From Orobanche coerulescens (Eukaryota > Streptophyta > Magnoliopsida > Lamiales > Orobanchaceae): a stretch of 64,000 bases of DNA. The notes beneath the pieces are model-generated. The model was not told the origin of the DNA. It worked only from the letters and a program-made list of their open reading frames with translations, and searched no databases. How positions within the stretch are numbered: position 1 is the stretch's first letter; each line of letters begins with the position of its first letter. The stretch is taken from the NCBI GenBank assembly GCA_033398695.1, contig CM065805.1:169237787-169301786 (forward strand), in the 5' to 3' direction. The position numbers and the translations under genes were made by a program. This document shows positions 10,923 to 22,817 of this stretch, piece by piece.

Positions 10923-11344
10923 TAGTGCGCGCTACGGCCATATACATAGCGTGCGCTAACGGGCCTGCAGCCTACTGTTTCTGCCTGGTATCGAATTAGC
11001 GTACGCTAACATCCCTTTATGTGTGCTAAGTTCATAAATTAGCGTACGTTACCACTTATATAGCGTGCGCTAACGGCCATACGAAGCTTACTGACCTCAC
11101 TGTACTCAACATTTAGCTTACGCTACCCTCATACTAGTAGCGTGCGCTAAACAGCGTTGACTCGACTTTTTACAAAAGCCGTCTAGGTTCATACCGACAT
11201 GTACCGACCAAGATCCGCATCTGATATCACCTACCACCCTATTTTAATCAAGTTGACTACGTATAGCGCACGCTAAGGTTCATACACAGCGTGTGCTACG
11301 AACCCAAATTAGCGTACACTACGCCTAGTCATTAGCGTGCGCTA
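10923..11344 (-). promoter_or_regulatory. Palindrome array of S1 (reverse orientation)
   Basis: Starts on plus coordinates: 10923, 10947 (pair next to TATA) | 10997, 11019, 11040, 11061 | 11114, 11138 and a degenerate copy near 11162 | 11264, 11287, 11310, 11333. Spacing is 21-24 bp. The layout mirrors A exactly in reverse, so array polarity follows LTR polarity. Confidence 0.87.
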
Positions 11345-11493
11345 CAAGTACAAAAATTACAATTTTGAACACAATTATGAAATCATACGCTCAACAACAC
11401 CGGATCATGAAATACGCTGGGTAATACTCAGATCAAATACAACATATACAATGTCACAGTGTTCAAAAACACAATAGAATCTTGGGTATTACA

Positions 11494-11498
11494 CTATC
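11494..11498. repeat. Target-site duplication CTATC, right copy (S1)
   Basis: Matches 356-360; copia integrase reading resumes after it. Confidence 0.9.
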
Positions 11499-12042
11499 TG
11501 GGGGTCACGATGTACATCTTAAAAGGTGCTCTCACTGTCTAGCTGGAAGCAAACGAGAGTCACTTTTAAGAGCCATAGTCTTTCACGGAAGGAAAATGTT
11601 CTTGATCTTACACATTTCGATGTTTGTGGTCCTATGACGACTAGGACGATTGGTGGTTGCCGATACTTTGTCACATTCATCGACGATCATTCGAGGAAGG
11701 TGTAGACATACACCTTAAAGACCAAAGATCAAGTTGTAGATGTTTTTAAACAGTTTCATGCCTCGGTGGAGAGAGAGACCGGGAAGAAGTTGAAGTGTAT
11801 TCGAACGGATAATAGTGGATAATACACTGGGCCTTTTAATGAGTATTGCCGAGAGCAAGGGATCCGACATCAAAAGTCACCACCGAAGACTCCGCAACTT
11901 AATAGCTTGGCGGAGAGGATGAATCGGACTTTGGTTGAAAGAGCTTGATGTTTGCTCTCACATGCCGGATTACCAAAGTCATTTTGGGGAGAAGCTTTGA
12001 ACAGACAGTTCATGTGATTAATTTGACGCCGTGTGTTCCTTT
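11499..12042 (+). pseudogene. Ty1/copia integrase core, decayed (element I, second part)
   Basis: It continues the first fragment: a CxxC half of the zinc region (CSHCLAG), then FDVCGPMTTRTIGGCRYFVT (first catalytic Asp), IRTDNSG (second Asp) and PPKTPQLNSLAERMNRTLVE (catalytic Glu region). In-frame stops and at least two frameshifts break it (for example TAG at 11702 and TGA at 11947). The reading is cut at 12042 by element D; RT and RNase H must lie beyond D, outside the window. Confidence 0.87.
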
Positions 12043-12227
12043 TGTAATATACGTGTATTTTATGTGAGTTATTTTGAGTGTATCTTGTTGAATTATGGTT
12101 ACTTGGAGATGATTGTATTAATGGTTGATATTGGAGTGTTTATGGTTGGTAATCATTGAGTTTGGAATTTTTTAAATTGCATTCATTCTGGCCGGACTTC
12201 GCGAATTTTATACTAGAAAGTAGTAGT

Positions 12228-12555
12228 TAGCGCGCGCTAGGCTTCCCTGATAGCGCACGCTAACCAAGTGTGAGTAGTGCACGCTACTCTTGTGCGTAAT
12301 GCACACTATGCTGGCTGGGCAGTGAGCTTTCTGGACTCTGGAATGTGGCATTAGCTCACGCTAATGGTAGACTAGCGTACGCTATTAAGGTAGGCTAGCA
12401 CACGTTAAGTAGTGCGGTAGCGCGCGTTATCGCGGCAGGATAGTGAGGACAGTAGGGTTCTGGACTGCAAGTGCTAGTTGGTAGCGCACGCTATTTATGG
12501 AGCTAGAGCGTGCTAGTGATGATGAATAACGTACGCTAACCATTACGGATAACGC
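12228..12555 (+). promoter_or_regulatory. Palindrome array of D (4-4-4, pair continues at 30557)
   Basis: Starts: 12228, 12251, 12275, 12297 | 12352, 12373, 12395, 12418 | 12482, 12504, 12527, 12550. The last copy (TAACGC...ACGCCA) is split in the middle by insertion of B with its TSD. The terminal pair (30557, 30578) and TATA box (30602) lie after B. More substitutions are present than in A, in line with D's age. Confidence 0.85.
12551..12555. repeat. Target-site duplication AACGC, left copy (B)
   Basis: AACGC before TGTAATATCC at 12556 and again at 30483-30487 after TGTTACA. Confidence 0.93.
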
Positions 12556-13128
12556 TGTAATATCCGCAATTTTCGATTTTTGGTAAATTTCTTTTTTTTC
12601 GGCCGGAGTCCGTTTTGACGGCTCGCTCATGACCGTTTTGTCATTCTGAGAATGATTAATTCTACACTTTTTGTCATCCGAGTTCGTTTCGGTGTTGTTT
12701 TGTTGAGTTCTGTGCTTTTTAGCGACTTTTCCGCACTTGAGTTCGATTCTTGCGAATCTCGTCCGAAACTGCTGTTTCGAGTTTCCCGCAAGTCCGTTTA
12801 ACTTTGTTAGACGTGTTGTGAACTTCGGTTTGGTTATTCGATCACGTATCGTGATTTCCGGGCGTTTTGGGCCATTTTGTAATTTCTTGAAAGTTACGGG
12901 TATCCATATCTGTATTTGTCGTCTTGACCCTTTTCTTGGTCGCGTATGATTAATTATTGCATTACGTTTTCATCTCGAGTCGTTGACGTCGTCCGCGAAC
13001 TTTTCGTCGTGTCCGTTCCGTGCGTTTTCGGAAATCGAGGCGTCGGGTCGTGGCCGAAAGTACCGGCCGGACGGTGCGGGATCGCCGGACGAGTCTTGGA
13101 CATCGCCGAGCAGCACGGCAGAACCGCG

Positions 13129-13536
13129 TAGCGCACGCCACGGCCGGACGGCCAGCTGCGCTTAGCTCGGCAGGTAGCGCACGCCGCCGAGTCACCGGCC
13201 AGACGCTATCGGGCCCGGGCAGAGGTATTCGAGGTTCTCGACTCGGCCAGATCGGCGGGTAGCGCACGCCATCGCGGTCGTAGCTTGCGCTAACCGGCAG
13301 GGTAGAGCACGCTGGCCGGCCGACTAGCGTACGCACGGGACGAGTTGTCGATCCGGTGGCTACCGATGCCGGCTAGCGCGCGCAGCTTCCCGTAGCGCAC
13401 GCTAGCGGGAGTCGGGCGGTCGAGTCACGGCCGCGGCAGATTGGTCGGTGGTGCCGGGTCGTGCGGGCCATGGCCGAGTGTGCTCGGCCGACATCGCCGA
13501 TAAGCGCACGCTAGTCGGGAAGGCTAGCGCACGCTA
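13129..13536 (+). promoter_or_regulatory. GC-rich palindrome array of B 5' LTR
   Basis: Copies at 13129, 13152, 13175, 13197 | 13260, 13281, 13303, 13325 | 13374, 13393 | 13502, 13525. Many have drifted (TAGCGCACGCCA, TAGCGTACGCA), but the 21-23 bp pitch is kept. The terminal pair is intact and ends 13 bp before the TATA box. Confidence 0.82.
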
Positions 13537-13549
13537 GTTCCGCCAAAGA

Positions 13550-13556
13550 TATAAAT
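13550..13556 (+). promoter_or_regulatory. TATA box of B 5' LTR
   Basis: TATAAAT, 13 bp after the last palindrome; the same box is at 29085-29091 in the 3' LTR. Confidence 0.75.
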
Positions 13557-14236
13557 GATGTATCAGACGACTTTCTCCGTCATTTTTCATTTCATTTCTC
13601 TTCGGTCCATGGTGGGGTTTCGGAGGAGACGAAACCATGTTGTTGAACAACAAATCCATGAAGTTCTTGAGGTTATATCGTAGATCAATAATCCAATAAC
13701 ATCCTTCGATCCAGAGAATCAAGGTTAGATCTTTAGAACCCTACTTTTGGGTAGATTTGGGGATTTTCGCGTTTTTGTCCGATTCATTCCGTTTTGTCGA
13801 TTAATTCATGATGAATATGATTAATCTTGTTGGTATTCTTAGTTTCCCTACGGATTCATGGTATATTTCGTGATTTTTACGGAATCGAGAGGGTTTGGTT
13901 GTGGTCCACCCTCGTTGTTGTTTATATACGAATATACATGAATCGTAGGCGGGTTTTCGGGTGTATTGCAATTCCGTATTCATTTAGAAATGGTTGTGAT
14001 TGTATTCTTCGAATCGTTAGGTTCGGTTTCATTGGTTCCTAGCGTTCGTCGGTGACTTTCCTTTCCGTTCGTTGCGTCGTCAATAATTCAAGGCAAGTAT
14101 TTTTGGAAACCTTTAAGCTTAACATGAAATGGTGATGTATATTACTTGTGTGTAACTCACCTCGTGTTGGACTGACGGGTCAAGGAGGGAAATCTATGCC
14201 GCCACTGGATTTCACGAGTTTGTTTAGCTAGCCAAA

Positions 14237-14385
14237 GGGAGGGTCCTTAGAGGCCTCGTGCGGGAATCTATGATATTACTCGTTCCCAAGGCGATGCATG
14301 TGCGTGTTTTGTTTTATAATGTAGCCAGTGCGGGAGGGTCCTTAGAGGCCTCGTGCGGGAATCTATGATATTACTCTGTTCCCAA
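14237..14385 (+). repeat. Two-copy ~95-bp repeat in B LTR
   Basis: GGGAGGGTCCTTAGAGGCCT starts at 14237 and 14332. It is the same sequence family as the five-copy 93-bp array in C's LTRs (reverse strand there). Confidence 0.85.
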
Positions 14386-14958
14386 GGCTAATTGTTTGAC
14401 TGTTTATTTTCCGGAAAAGACATGTCTGGTTTTGACTTTTGAACTTGATATTGGTGCATGTACTATGAAATGTGTAAGCGATTGGTTTGCCTTGAATACT
14501 TGTACTAGCGTAATTGCTAACCCCTTTGGGGACCCGTTGTCGGGGAAATTCTTGTTATGGATTTCGTGTTATGTTCAATGCACGAGCGGGCTACTGGATG
14601 GTACGAGGATGTCGGCCAAGGTTGTTGACATGTGCAATTGAGTCTTGTTATTTCCTACTGTCTCTTTTGATATGGATGTTTTCCAAATTGTAAACTTATA
14701 GATTGTACTCGCGAGTACTTAGGCTTTTCCTCTCAGATTGTAATTGGTCCTTGTTGGAGTTACTGTATTTGTCGGTTGATGTTTATTATGCCGGTTGTAC
14801 CGGACGTGTTGTTTTATGTTCTTGTTGTTAACAATTGTTTCCTTGCTAACCGAGATGGTTAGTCGAGAGGTGTTTTTCTTGTGTTAGCCTGGTGGGTCCC
14901 ATGTAGGGGTCCACGGCGCTGTAATACACCTCGAATATCTTGGGGGTGTTACAGAAAA

Positions 14959-14970
14959 TGGTATCGGAGC
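14959..14970 (+). other. Primer binding site of B
   Basis: TGGTATCGGAGC, 5 bp after the LTR end; one base differs from the usual initiator-Met-tRNA site and is identical to that of C. Confidence 0.85.
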
Positions 14971-15110
14971 TCTAGGTTTATGGATACCTAGGCTTGTTGG
15001 TTATTTGGGTCTAGTTGTGTTTTGTTTTGCACATTGTCACACCGCTGCCGGCATCTCAGTACATCCAGTGCTCGTAAGTTTTCCTTACTCAATTCTCTTG
15101 TTTTCTCGTA

Positions 15111-15353
15111 TTGAAATTCCACTTCTTGAACTGTGATTGCCTCTCTCGTACTTATCGCCGAGTTGTTTCTCGATCCATCCGGTTGTGTACTTTTGATTCT
15201 AGTATTGCGCAGTCCTTTATCTCTCTGGAGTATGTGCGCCGTTCTGGGCTTGACCGTTTGTCATTTTGCGAGCCTTCCATCGCTAAACTTCCTAGCATTG
15301 GTGGGATCGTTGGTGATCGAAAGATCCAAATTTTGCTCCGTGGTATATTGTGA
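15111..15353 (+). pseudogene. Gypsy aspartic-protease relic in B
   Basis: The translation contains FDSSIAQSFISLEYVRRSGL and LSFCEPSIAKLPS, which line up with A's protease ([33 protein letters not shown]). The catalytic DSGA is now DSSI, so it is dead. It shows that B derives from an A-like gypsy element that lost nearly all coding sequence. No RT or integrase remains. Confidence 0.75.
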
Positions 15354-16177
15354 GAGGGCTTGACGCTCTAGTCTTTTGTTGTATGATGGAATCTGTGTTT
15401 GGTAATTGCGATATACTAAATGTATGTTGAGCCGAATGTACTGATGGGTTGGACACCGAAGGGTGCAGTATGATGTAGAAGTTTTGAACATTGATATGTT
15501 CCGGTATAGGTATTGATGGCAGAGTTTGTTGAGAAATTCACATAGCTGGTTTCGACATACGTCCAAATCGGTGATCTTTGGTTACGCTGTCAAACTTGAA
15601 GAGATAGTTTGACAAATGCTTGGAATTAGTATTCTCGAGTTGCGCTTGTTGAACTGGTGATTTTTGAATGCCGTATATGCGTGTGTTCGGAAATTGTTGG
15701 TACTTGGCTAATTATTGTTATTTACAACCAACGTGTTTCTATTAATAATAATACATGCGGCGTGCATGCTTGAAAATTTCTTAGACTTGATCGTATTGTG
15801 GGTTTTTGAAAGTGACATGAATTTGGGCGAGCCAGCCTTGTATTTTCAAATAAAACCTTGTGTCGTATTTAAAGGTCGTGTTTAAAAGTGTTTAGGACAT
15901 TTTATAAAAAGCTACCGCTATTAAGCCCTTGTCGCGTTTGAAAGGGTCTTGAAAACGATTTTTAACTTATCGGTTTTATTTTCGAATAACTAGAGTATAC
16001 GATTTTTAAAATCAGATTAGCCTGGGGAAACCTAGGCTGTCGAGTCAAGTTGTGTTTGTTGAGTTTTGTCTTGTCGGATTTTGTCTGACGTAGTCACATC
16101 GCGACGCGTCGTTTGAGATCATTGGTCGTGGTTAGTATCGAGGGGTGGTCGTCACTTACGTGCGACCTATGGATGTT
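15354..16177 (+). other. B internal region without genes; second leader near 16021
   Basis: No coding signal. From about 16021 (CCTGGGGAAACCTAGGCTGT) the sequence matches the leader found directly after C's PBS, although B already has a leader at 14959. The join near 16020 suggests recombination between two elements. Confidence 0.6.
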
Positions 16178-16182
16178 AAACT
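16178..16182. repeat. Target-site duplication AAACT, left copy (C)
   Basis: AAACT before TGTAACACCC at 16183 and again at 25303-25307. Confidence 0.93.
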
Positions 16183-16952
16183 TGTAACACCCCCAAATCC
16201 GCTCAGGGATATTACACGCCGTAGACCCTCTCCTCGAGGATCTACCAGGCTGATAACTAAAATCAAACATCTAAACCTCGCCTTTAAGGCTAAAATGACT
16301 CAGTAGACCGATTTGGTCTTTCAACAAATACATACAACTCAATTCCAAACACATACCCACGCAGGGGTCAAAATACAATAAACTCCCGTACAACGGGGAA
16401 AAGATACTGCAGCGGAAAAGAAAATACAACTAGACCAAAACGACGTCAACAGATCCTCGTGTGATTAGTATCGTTCATCTTTCATCATCCTTCGTGCCGA
16501 CCCTGTGCTATGCTCCAAAACCTGAATGCAAAAATAGACATCCACCCCCCGAATACTCGGGGGTTAGCAAAACTCCACTGTTTTGCTAGTGCAAGTACAA
16601 GTGCAAAAATACGAGCCATACAATACAAGTTCCAAGAACAATAATAATCATGAATCCTCAAAGATCCAAACGTAAAGAAAAGTACTTCCCGAGGCAAGAG
16701 TTTGGGTAAACATTTCCAAAACCGAAAGATCGCAAATAAGGGAAACAATTTACAAAACGGTTTAAAATGCCCTCGAGAGTTTTAATAGAAAACAATTTAG
16801 GATTATGAAATCCTTCTCTTTCCAAAAATCAATAGGGTCACAGCCCAAATGTTTTGTTTTCGCAAATGGGAAATCACCAACAATTTACAGAGTCAGAGCC
16901 CAACATCACGTGTCCTCAATGGACATAAAATCAACACAACGTAATCATGCAC

Positions 16953-17395
16953 AAGCATCGCCTTGGGAACAGAGTAATATCATAGATTCCCGCACGAGGC
17001 CTCGAAGGACCCTCCCGCACTGGCTAGCTAAACAAATCACAACATAAGCATCGCCTTGGGAACAGAGTAATATCATAGATTCCCGCACGAGGCCTCGAAG
17101 GACCCTCCCGCACCGGCTAGCTAAACAAATCACAACATAAGCATCGCCTTGGGAACAGTAATATCATAGATTCCCGCACGAGGCCTCGAAGGACCCTCCC
17201 ATGGCTAGCTAAACAAATCACAACATAAGCATCGCCTTGGGAACGAGTAATATCATAGATTCCCGCACGAGGCCTCGAAGGACCCTCCCGCAGCTAGCTA
17301 AACAAATCACAACATAAGCATCGCCTTGGGAACGAGTAATATCATAGATTCCCGCACGAGGCCTCGAAGGACCCTCCCATCGGCTAGCTAAACGA
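16953..17395 (-). repeat. 93-bp tandem repeat, five copies, in C 3' LTR
   Basis: AAGCATCGCCTTGGGAAC starts at 16953, 17046, 17139, 17227 and 17316. The first two intervals are 93 bp; later ones are 88-89 bp because of small losses at CAG or CACTGG (for example AACAGAGTAAT becomes AACGAGTAAT). Confidence 0.9.
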
Positions 17396-18438
17396 ACTCA
17401 AGCACGAGTAATATATCACCGAGGATATCCAAACAATTCACCCGGAGGCATCAAACACTTAGTAAAACAACACGTCAACCACAATGCACCGAAATGAAAC
17501 AATATACGTCCACACGCAATTACCAAGTGCATCATCAACACCAACATGTCCATAAGATTCACATACTCGTTCGAGAAACACACCGATCACAAAACACACA
17601 CGATTTTGAAAGAGGGCCTTTAACAAGGCTAACCAAATCTTTTGAAAACTCGTTTTAAACAATCAAACAAATATATAAAGACGATCACCAATTATCACAT
17701 TCGCAAAACAAGAATAGTATGGGCAAGGTACTTGCCTCGAATGACCACAACGCGGAGAATCGGCCAAGTAGGTTGGCACGAACCGACTACGAACTCACCG
17801 ACTCCACCGAACGACAATCCACAACAATGAACTACGACGAAAACAATAACAATGAAAATGAATTCCAAAGTACGACCCAAAGCTGAATTCAAAGAACAAA
17901 TGACGAAGGTTCAAGGATTTCCCCAAGCGGTCAAGAACACGATTCGTCCCGTCAAAACCCGAAAGCGAATTCCAAGTCGAAATATGGATATACAATCCAT
18001 AGAATATGTTTAACAACATCATTTAACCATAATCGATCCATCGAAAACGGATGAAAAACGAGATCGGGACAAATCCCCGAAAAGTCAACTCGAAGGAAAT
18101 CAAGAATTATACTTCGATTCGACGAAGAACAATGGATTAAATGATGTTAAACACAAGAATACTATCAAGATTAATCATACCCATCATGAATTAATCAACA
18201 ACACGGAACGAATCGGACGAAATTGCAAAAATCCCCAAATTCACGAAATTAGGGTTCTAAGGAAGATTACCTTGATTCGCTGGATCAAAGGATGATAACG
18301 GACGATTGATTGATGTTATGGACTCCAGAACTTCATGGTTTTGTTGTTAAACAACATGGCTTCGTCGCCCATGAATCGCCACTCGCGGATGGAGAAGGAA
18401 GGAAATGAAAAACGAAGTGAAATGTGACTGCTCAGCCA

Positions 18439-18446
18439 TATTTATA
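18439..18446 (-). promoter_or_regulatory. TATA box of C 3' LTR
   Basis: TATTTATA on plus (TATAAATA on minus), 10 bp from the nearest palindrome. Confidence 0.7.
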
Positions 18447-18456
18447 CTGGCCAGAC

Positions 18457-18874
18457 TAGCGTGCGCTAGCCTTCCCGGACTAGCGTGCGCTATCGGCCGG
18501 TATCGGCCGAGCACCCTCGGCCAGGGCCCACACGACCCGGCATCACAAAGCAACCCTGCCGACCGAACCTGTCGACCCAACTCCCGCTAGCGTGCGCTAC
18601 GGCCGGATGCCTGCGCGCGCTAGCCGACCTGTCCAGTAGCCACTGGACTGAACTGCCCGGCCAGGTAACGTACGCTAGCCGGCCGACAGCGTGCGCTACG
18701 CCTGCCGACTAGCGCGCGCTACGCTCGGCGTAGCGTGCGCTACCTGCCGATCCTGACCGAGTCCCTAACCTCGAAACCCCACCGCCCGTGCCCGATGGCG
18801 TACGCTAGGCCACCCGGCGGCGTGCGCTACACTGCCGGTTAGCGCGCGCAGCCTTCCGGCCGTAGCGTGCGCTA
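18457..18874 (-). promoter_or_regulatory. GC-rich palindrome array of C 3' LTR
   Basis: Starts on plus: 18457, 18481 (pair next to TATA) | 18588, 18611 | 18666, 18688, 18710, 18731 | 18796, 18818, 18840, 18863. Spacing is 21-24 bp. Forms include TAGCGTGCGCTA and TAGCGCGCGCTA. Confidence 0.85.
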
Positions 18875-19426
18875 CGCCGGTTCTGCCGCACCCGTCCGGC
18901 CGGTGCCCGCAATCGTCCGGCGATCCATACCGTCGGGCTCGGCGACCCGATTTCCGAAACGTACGGAATGAACACGGCGAAAAGTTCGCGGACAACATAA
19001 GCGACTCAAAGCAGCGTAATACCATAATTAGTCATACGCGACCAAGAAACGGTTCGAGACAACAATTACAGGTACGGATACCCGTAACTTTCAAGAAATT
19101 ACAAAATGGCCCAAAACGCCCGGAAATCACGATACGTGATCGAATAACCAAACCGAAGTTCACAACACGTCGAACAAAGTTAAACGGACTTGCGGGAAAC
19201 TCGAAACAACAGTTTCGGACGAGATTCGCAAGAATCGAACTCAAGTGCGGAAAAGTCGCTAAAAAGCACAGAACTCAACGAAACGACACCGAAACGAACT
19301 CGGATGTCAAAAAGTGTAGACTTAATCATTCTCAGAATGACGAAACGATCATGAGTGAGTCGTCAAAACGGACTCCGACCGAAAAAAAAAGAAATTTACC
19401 GAAAATCGAAAATTGCGGATATTACA

Positions 19427-19464
19427 TTCTACCCTCCTTAAAAGAAGTTTCGTCCCGAAACTTA
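19427..19464 (-). other. Polypurine tract and hairpin of C
   Basis: On minus: hairpin AAGTTTCGGGACGAAACTT (19464-19446), then TTTTAAGGAGGGTAGAA directly before the 3' LTR. Identical in layout to B. Confidence 0.8.
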
Positions 19465-22032
19465 AAACAAGTAGGGGGAAGAAATATCCCGCCAGGAAAA
19501 ACTCAACGAGACACACAAGAATGCGTAACTAACGCCCAACGGCGAAATGTTACAAACAACGCAAAGGAACATACGGCGTGAAAACACGCTCCACGGCGAC
19601 CAACACAACGTCGCTGTTAGGGATATAATAAAACCAACAAATGACAAGCGTCATCAAACGGATAATATAGCCAAGTCAATTATCCGACAATCGCAAAACA
19701 CAACGAACGAAAATCAATATGATTGACCGACCCAACGGTACATCAATCAAAACGCGAGCCAACCGCTGAACAAACACGGAATCCCACCGCCTAAGGGATG
19801 GAAGATCGAAAACGAAACTAATTTCCCGAACTGAAGGGAATTACGAAGGAGTCTGAATGCTCAATAATCACGAAACGAGAACAAAAACCGAACAAACAAA
19901 CGATCGAGACAACAAAAATCGAACAATCATGTCCGAAACACGAAGGATAATAAAATTCAAACAACAACTCCAAGGTTCACATCTCGACTCGAGACAATAT
20001 ATGATCCGGTGAAAACAAAAGGATGTGCATTCACATAAGATCCACAAGAAAGGGAATAGCAATTGAAAAGTCACAACGACGAACGAGTTATTCCGAAACG
20101 ATACCACACTCGTTCGATAAACAAAAACAAGGGGCGGACAATCTCAGAAATGTCAACAAACATAAATGAGTCGACAGAGTCGAAAACATAAGAGTTCCAA
20201 ATCCGGTCCACTTCGAATAAAAGAACTAGTAGAACCAGATGATGTCACTCCCAAACAAGGTTCACAAGAATCGAACTGAACCCGAAAAAGTAACATCGAT
20301 AACCAGATCGACCCACAACAAGATCACAGCTCGTTCGGACGATGAAATCGAAATACAGAACAAGTTCATAAAGTGCCAACGAACATGAGCGAATCGATAG
20401 ACTGGAGAAAGAGAAAATACAGAAGTCTAAAAACAACACGGGTACTACATTCGACCTCTTATAAAAGAAGGTCGCCCCCGCAACTCACAACAGCAAAATC
20501 AAGGTGACGACACAACAAGCAACCGACAGAAACATCCTTCGAAGGCCTCTCAAAGCCGATTCTGATACTAGTGCTGAAGCGCGAACTCCGAAAGTCTCGG
20601 TAGCCAATTCACAAAACTGAATTCGGTGTCCCTCGAGTCCACACTTGAAATGTGTTATCGACGAGAAGGACAATTTACACGTGCATGCCCCGGCACATCA
20701 CGATTGAAACGCCTCGGATCGGCATACCGAAAATATAAATGCTCAATACAATGGATCAAAACACCGCAAAACAACATACCGGAGATGCCAACTCAGCATA
20801 ACATATCAACGCATACAAAAATCACAACAACAACGGCATCATTCGAAGATTACAACATCCCGAACGACAGCCATCACACAATCACAAACATCATGAAACA
20901 ATCACCCATGTGTATAACGCATAAAAATCCAGGCTTTAACAACCCACACTAGTGCGACAATACGCAATCACCACGAGGCGATAAACAGTAAACACCAGTT
21001 CACACCTCTCACAGAGGGCCAACAAAACATATGCGTGGCGAACGACTCGACGCTCACGCCACCAATTCAATCACAATTCGGGGTTGACACCGTAACGAAA
21101 GTTCGAAAACCATACACGCATTTCCGGTCCCGCTAACAGGAATGATAGGTTTTAAAAACGAGAACCACCTTTTGAAAACAGTTTGGAAACAACAGTTGAT
21201 CTTGAGTATCATTTTACAAAAAGTAGTACAAACACCATTATCGAGACTTTGAAAATCATCTTGCGTTTGAACAAAAATGAGGACACCTTTCCTTTAGTGA
21301 AAAACTTTCAAAAATATTCGACCCTTGGGTCTAAGCAACTGCATTTGAAAATATCTCAAAAATATTTTTGGTCCTCAACCGGAAAATTTTTGAAATGTAT
21401 TGCGGCATTAGAAAACACCTTGAAAACACCGCAAGAAAATAATTCGCTTTAAAAGTACGTCTCGAATTTCAATTTTCTAAGATACTCAAGGTTTTCAAAA
21501 ATAATTCAATGGGTTAGAATGCCCAAAAAGGTCGATGACGGTAGTACTTATCAAAACTCACAAAATCATTTGAAAACACCTAACTACCGTCAAAACGGTC
21601 AAGGCCAACAACTCGGTTAAAGGAATCGATTTTCGAAATAAAATTCAGTCGGTAAGATACCGAAAGCTATTATAAAGGAACTCACGCAGCGGAGAAAAAG
21701 AAATACAGTCCAACATGCACAATCCAGCAACTACTCCTCGTATGAAAGAAATATGAGAGTCAAATAGTCACGTATCAATAAATCAAAATCCATAAGAGGA
21801 TTCCGTCACTTAGCAAATAAATCATAAAAATAGCTCGTGTCACACGAGGCACAACACAAAGAAGGGAGACTTACAGCCACAGGTCGCACGAAGATGATGA
21901 TCGCCCCACGATACTAATCACGACCAACAAACTCAGACGACGCGTCGCGACACGACTCAGTCAGATAAAATCTGACGAGACAAAAACTCGATAAACACCA
22001 CTGACCCGACAGCCTAGGTTTCCACAACCTAA
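19465..22032 (-). other. C internal region, nearly gene-free
   Basis: About 2.6 kb without RT, protease or integrase. Near 20450-20480 (minus) there is a second tract-like sequence, CTTCTTTTATAAGAGGTCGA, followed by a TAGTACCCGTG that resembles an LTR start. The region aligns with B's internal segments 16021-16177, 25308-25690 and 26381-28066. Confidence 0.65.
20485..20673 (-). pseudogene. Gag zinc-knuckle relic in C
   Basis: The minus translation contains HFKCGLEGHRIQFCE, matching A's second knuckle [15 protein letters not shown]. The first Cys is His, so the CCHC site is incomplete. Nothing else of gag is readable around it. Confidence 0.6.
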
Positions 22033-22044
22033 GCTCCGATACCA
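22033..22044 (-). other. Primer binding site of C
   Basis: GCTCCGATACCA on plus, TGGTATCGGAGC on minus, 4 bp from the LTR; identical to B's site. Confidence 0.85.
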
Positions 22045-22817
22045 TTTATGTAACACCCCCAAATCCGCTCAGGGATATTACACGCCGTAGACCCTCTCCT
22101 CGAGGATCTACCAGGCTAATAACTAAAATCAAACATCTAAACCTCGCCTTTAAGGCTAAAATGACTCAGTAGACCGATTTGGCCTTTCAACAAATACATA
22201 CAACTCAATTCCAAACACATACCCACGCAGGGGTCAAAATACAATAAACTCCCGTACAACGGGAAAAGATCTTGCAGCGGAAAAGAAAATACAACTAGAC
22301 CAAAACGACGTCAACAGATCCTCGTGTGATTAGTATCGTTCATCTTTCATCATCCTTCGTGCCGACCCTGTGCTATGCTCCAAAACCTGAATGCAAAAAT
22401 AGACATCCACCCCCCGAATACTCGGGGGTTAGCAAAACTCCACTGTTTTGCTAGTGCAAGTACAAGTGCAAAAATACGAGCCATACAATACAAGTTCCAA
22501 GAACAATAATAATCATGAATCCTCAAAGATCCAAACGTAAAGAAAAGTACTTCCCGAGGCAAGAGTTTGGGTAAACATTTCCAAAACCGAAAGATCGCAA
22601 ATAAGGGAAACAATTTACAAAACGGTTTAAAATGCCCTCGAGAGTTTTAATAGAAAACAATTTAGGATTATGAAATCCTTCTCTTTCCAAAAATCAATAG
22701 GGTCACAGCCCAAATGTTTTGTTTTCGCAAATGGGAAATCACCAACAATTTACAGAGTCAGAGCCCAACATCACGTGTCCTCAATGGACATAAAATCAAC
22801 ACAACGTAATCATGCAC

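Larger units (their letters stand above)
361..11493 (-). mobile_element. S1: gypsy solo LTR, minus orientation, split by element A
   Basis: Without nested element A and one TSD copy it is about 2.36 kb. It begins TGTAACACCC and ends GGGTATTACA, so on the minus strand it reads TGTAATACCC...GGGTGTTACA, the same termini as the other gypsy LTRs here. There is no primer site, coding region or second LTR, and CTATC flanks both ends, so it is a solo LTR left by LTR-LTR recombination. U3 (with palindrome array and TATA box) lies at the high-coordinate end. It sits inside copia pol (I). Confidence 0.85.
10231..11493 (-). repeat. S1 LTR, U3/R half
   Basis: This is the 5' half of the S1 LTR on the minus strand. 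From 11493 downward it reads TGTAATACCCAAG, then the palindrome array (11344-10923), the TATA box (10910-10903) and R. Positions 10231-10860 hold no gene. Confidence 0.8.
12043..12555 (+). repeat. D 5' LTR, segment 1 (U3)
   Basis: It starts TGTAATATACGTGTATTT, a diverged form of the A LTR start, and holds three groups of four palindromes. It breaks at 12555, where B inserted. Confidence 0.88.
12556..14953 (+). repeat. B 5' LTR (2398 bp)
   Basis: It starts TGTAATATCCGCAATTTTCG and ends GGGGGTGTTACA. The GC-rich palindrome array is at 13129-13536, TATA at 13550, and a roughly 95-bp repeat at 14237-14385. It is nearly identical to the 3' LTR outside about 13010-13450. No gene. Confidence 0.93.
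16183..19426 (-). repeat. C 3' LTR (3244 bp)
   Basis: TGTAACACCC...ATATTACA on the plus strand. It is near-identical to 22049-25302 except in the tandem repeat (about 16953-17395) and the palindrome region (about 18421-18960). No gene; small frames recur in the partner LTR. Confidence 0.93.

Noticed and set aside
12737..12949. 70-codon frame that recurs at 19032, 24909 and 28284
   Set aside because: It recurs because it lies in the B/C LTRs just before the array; no domain, and it overlaps non-coding U3.
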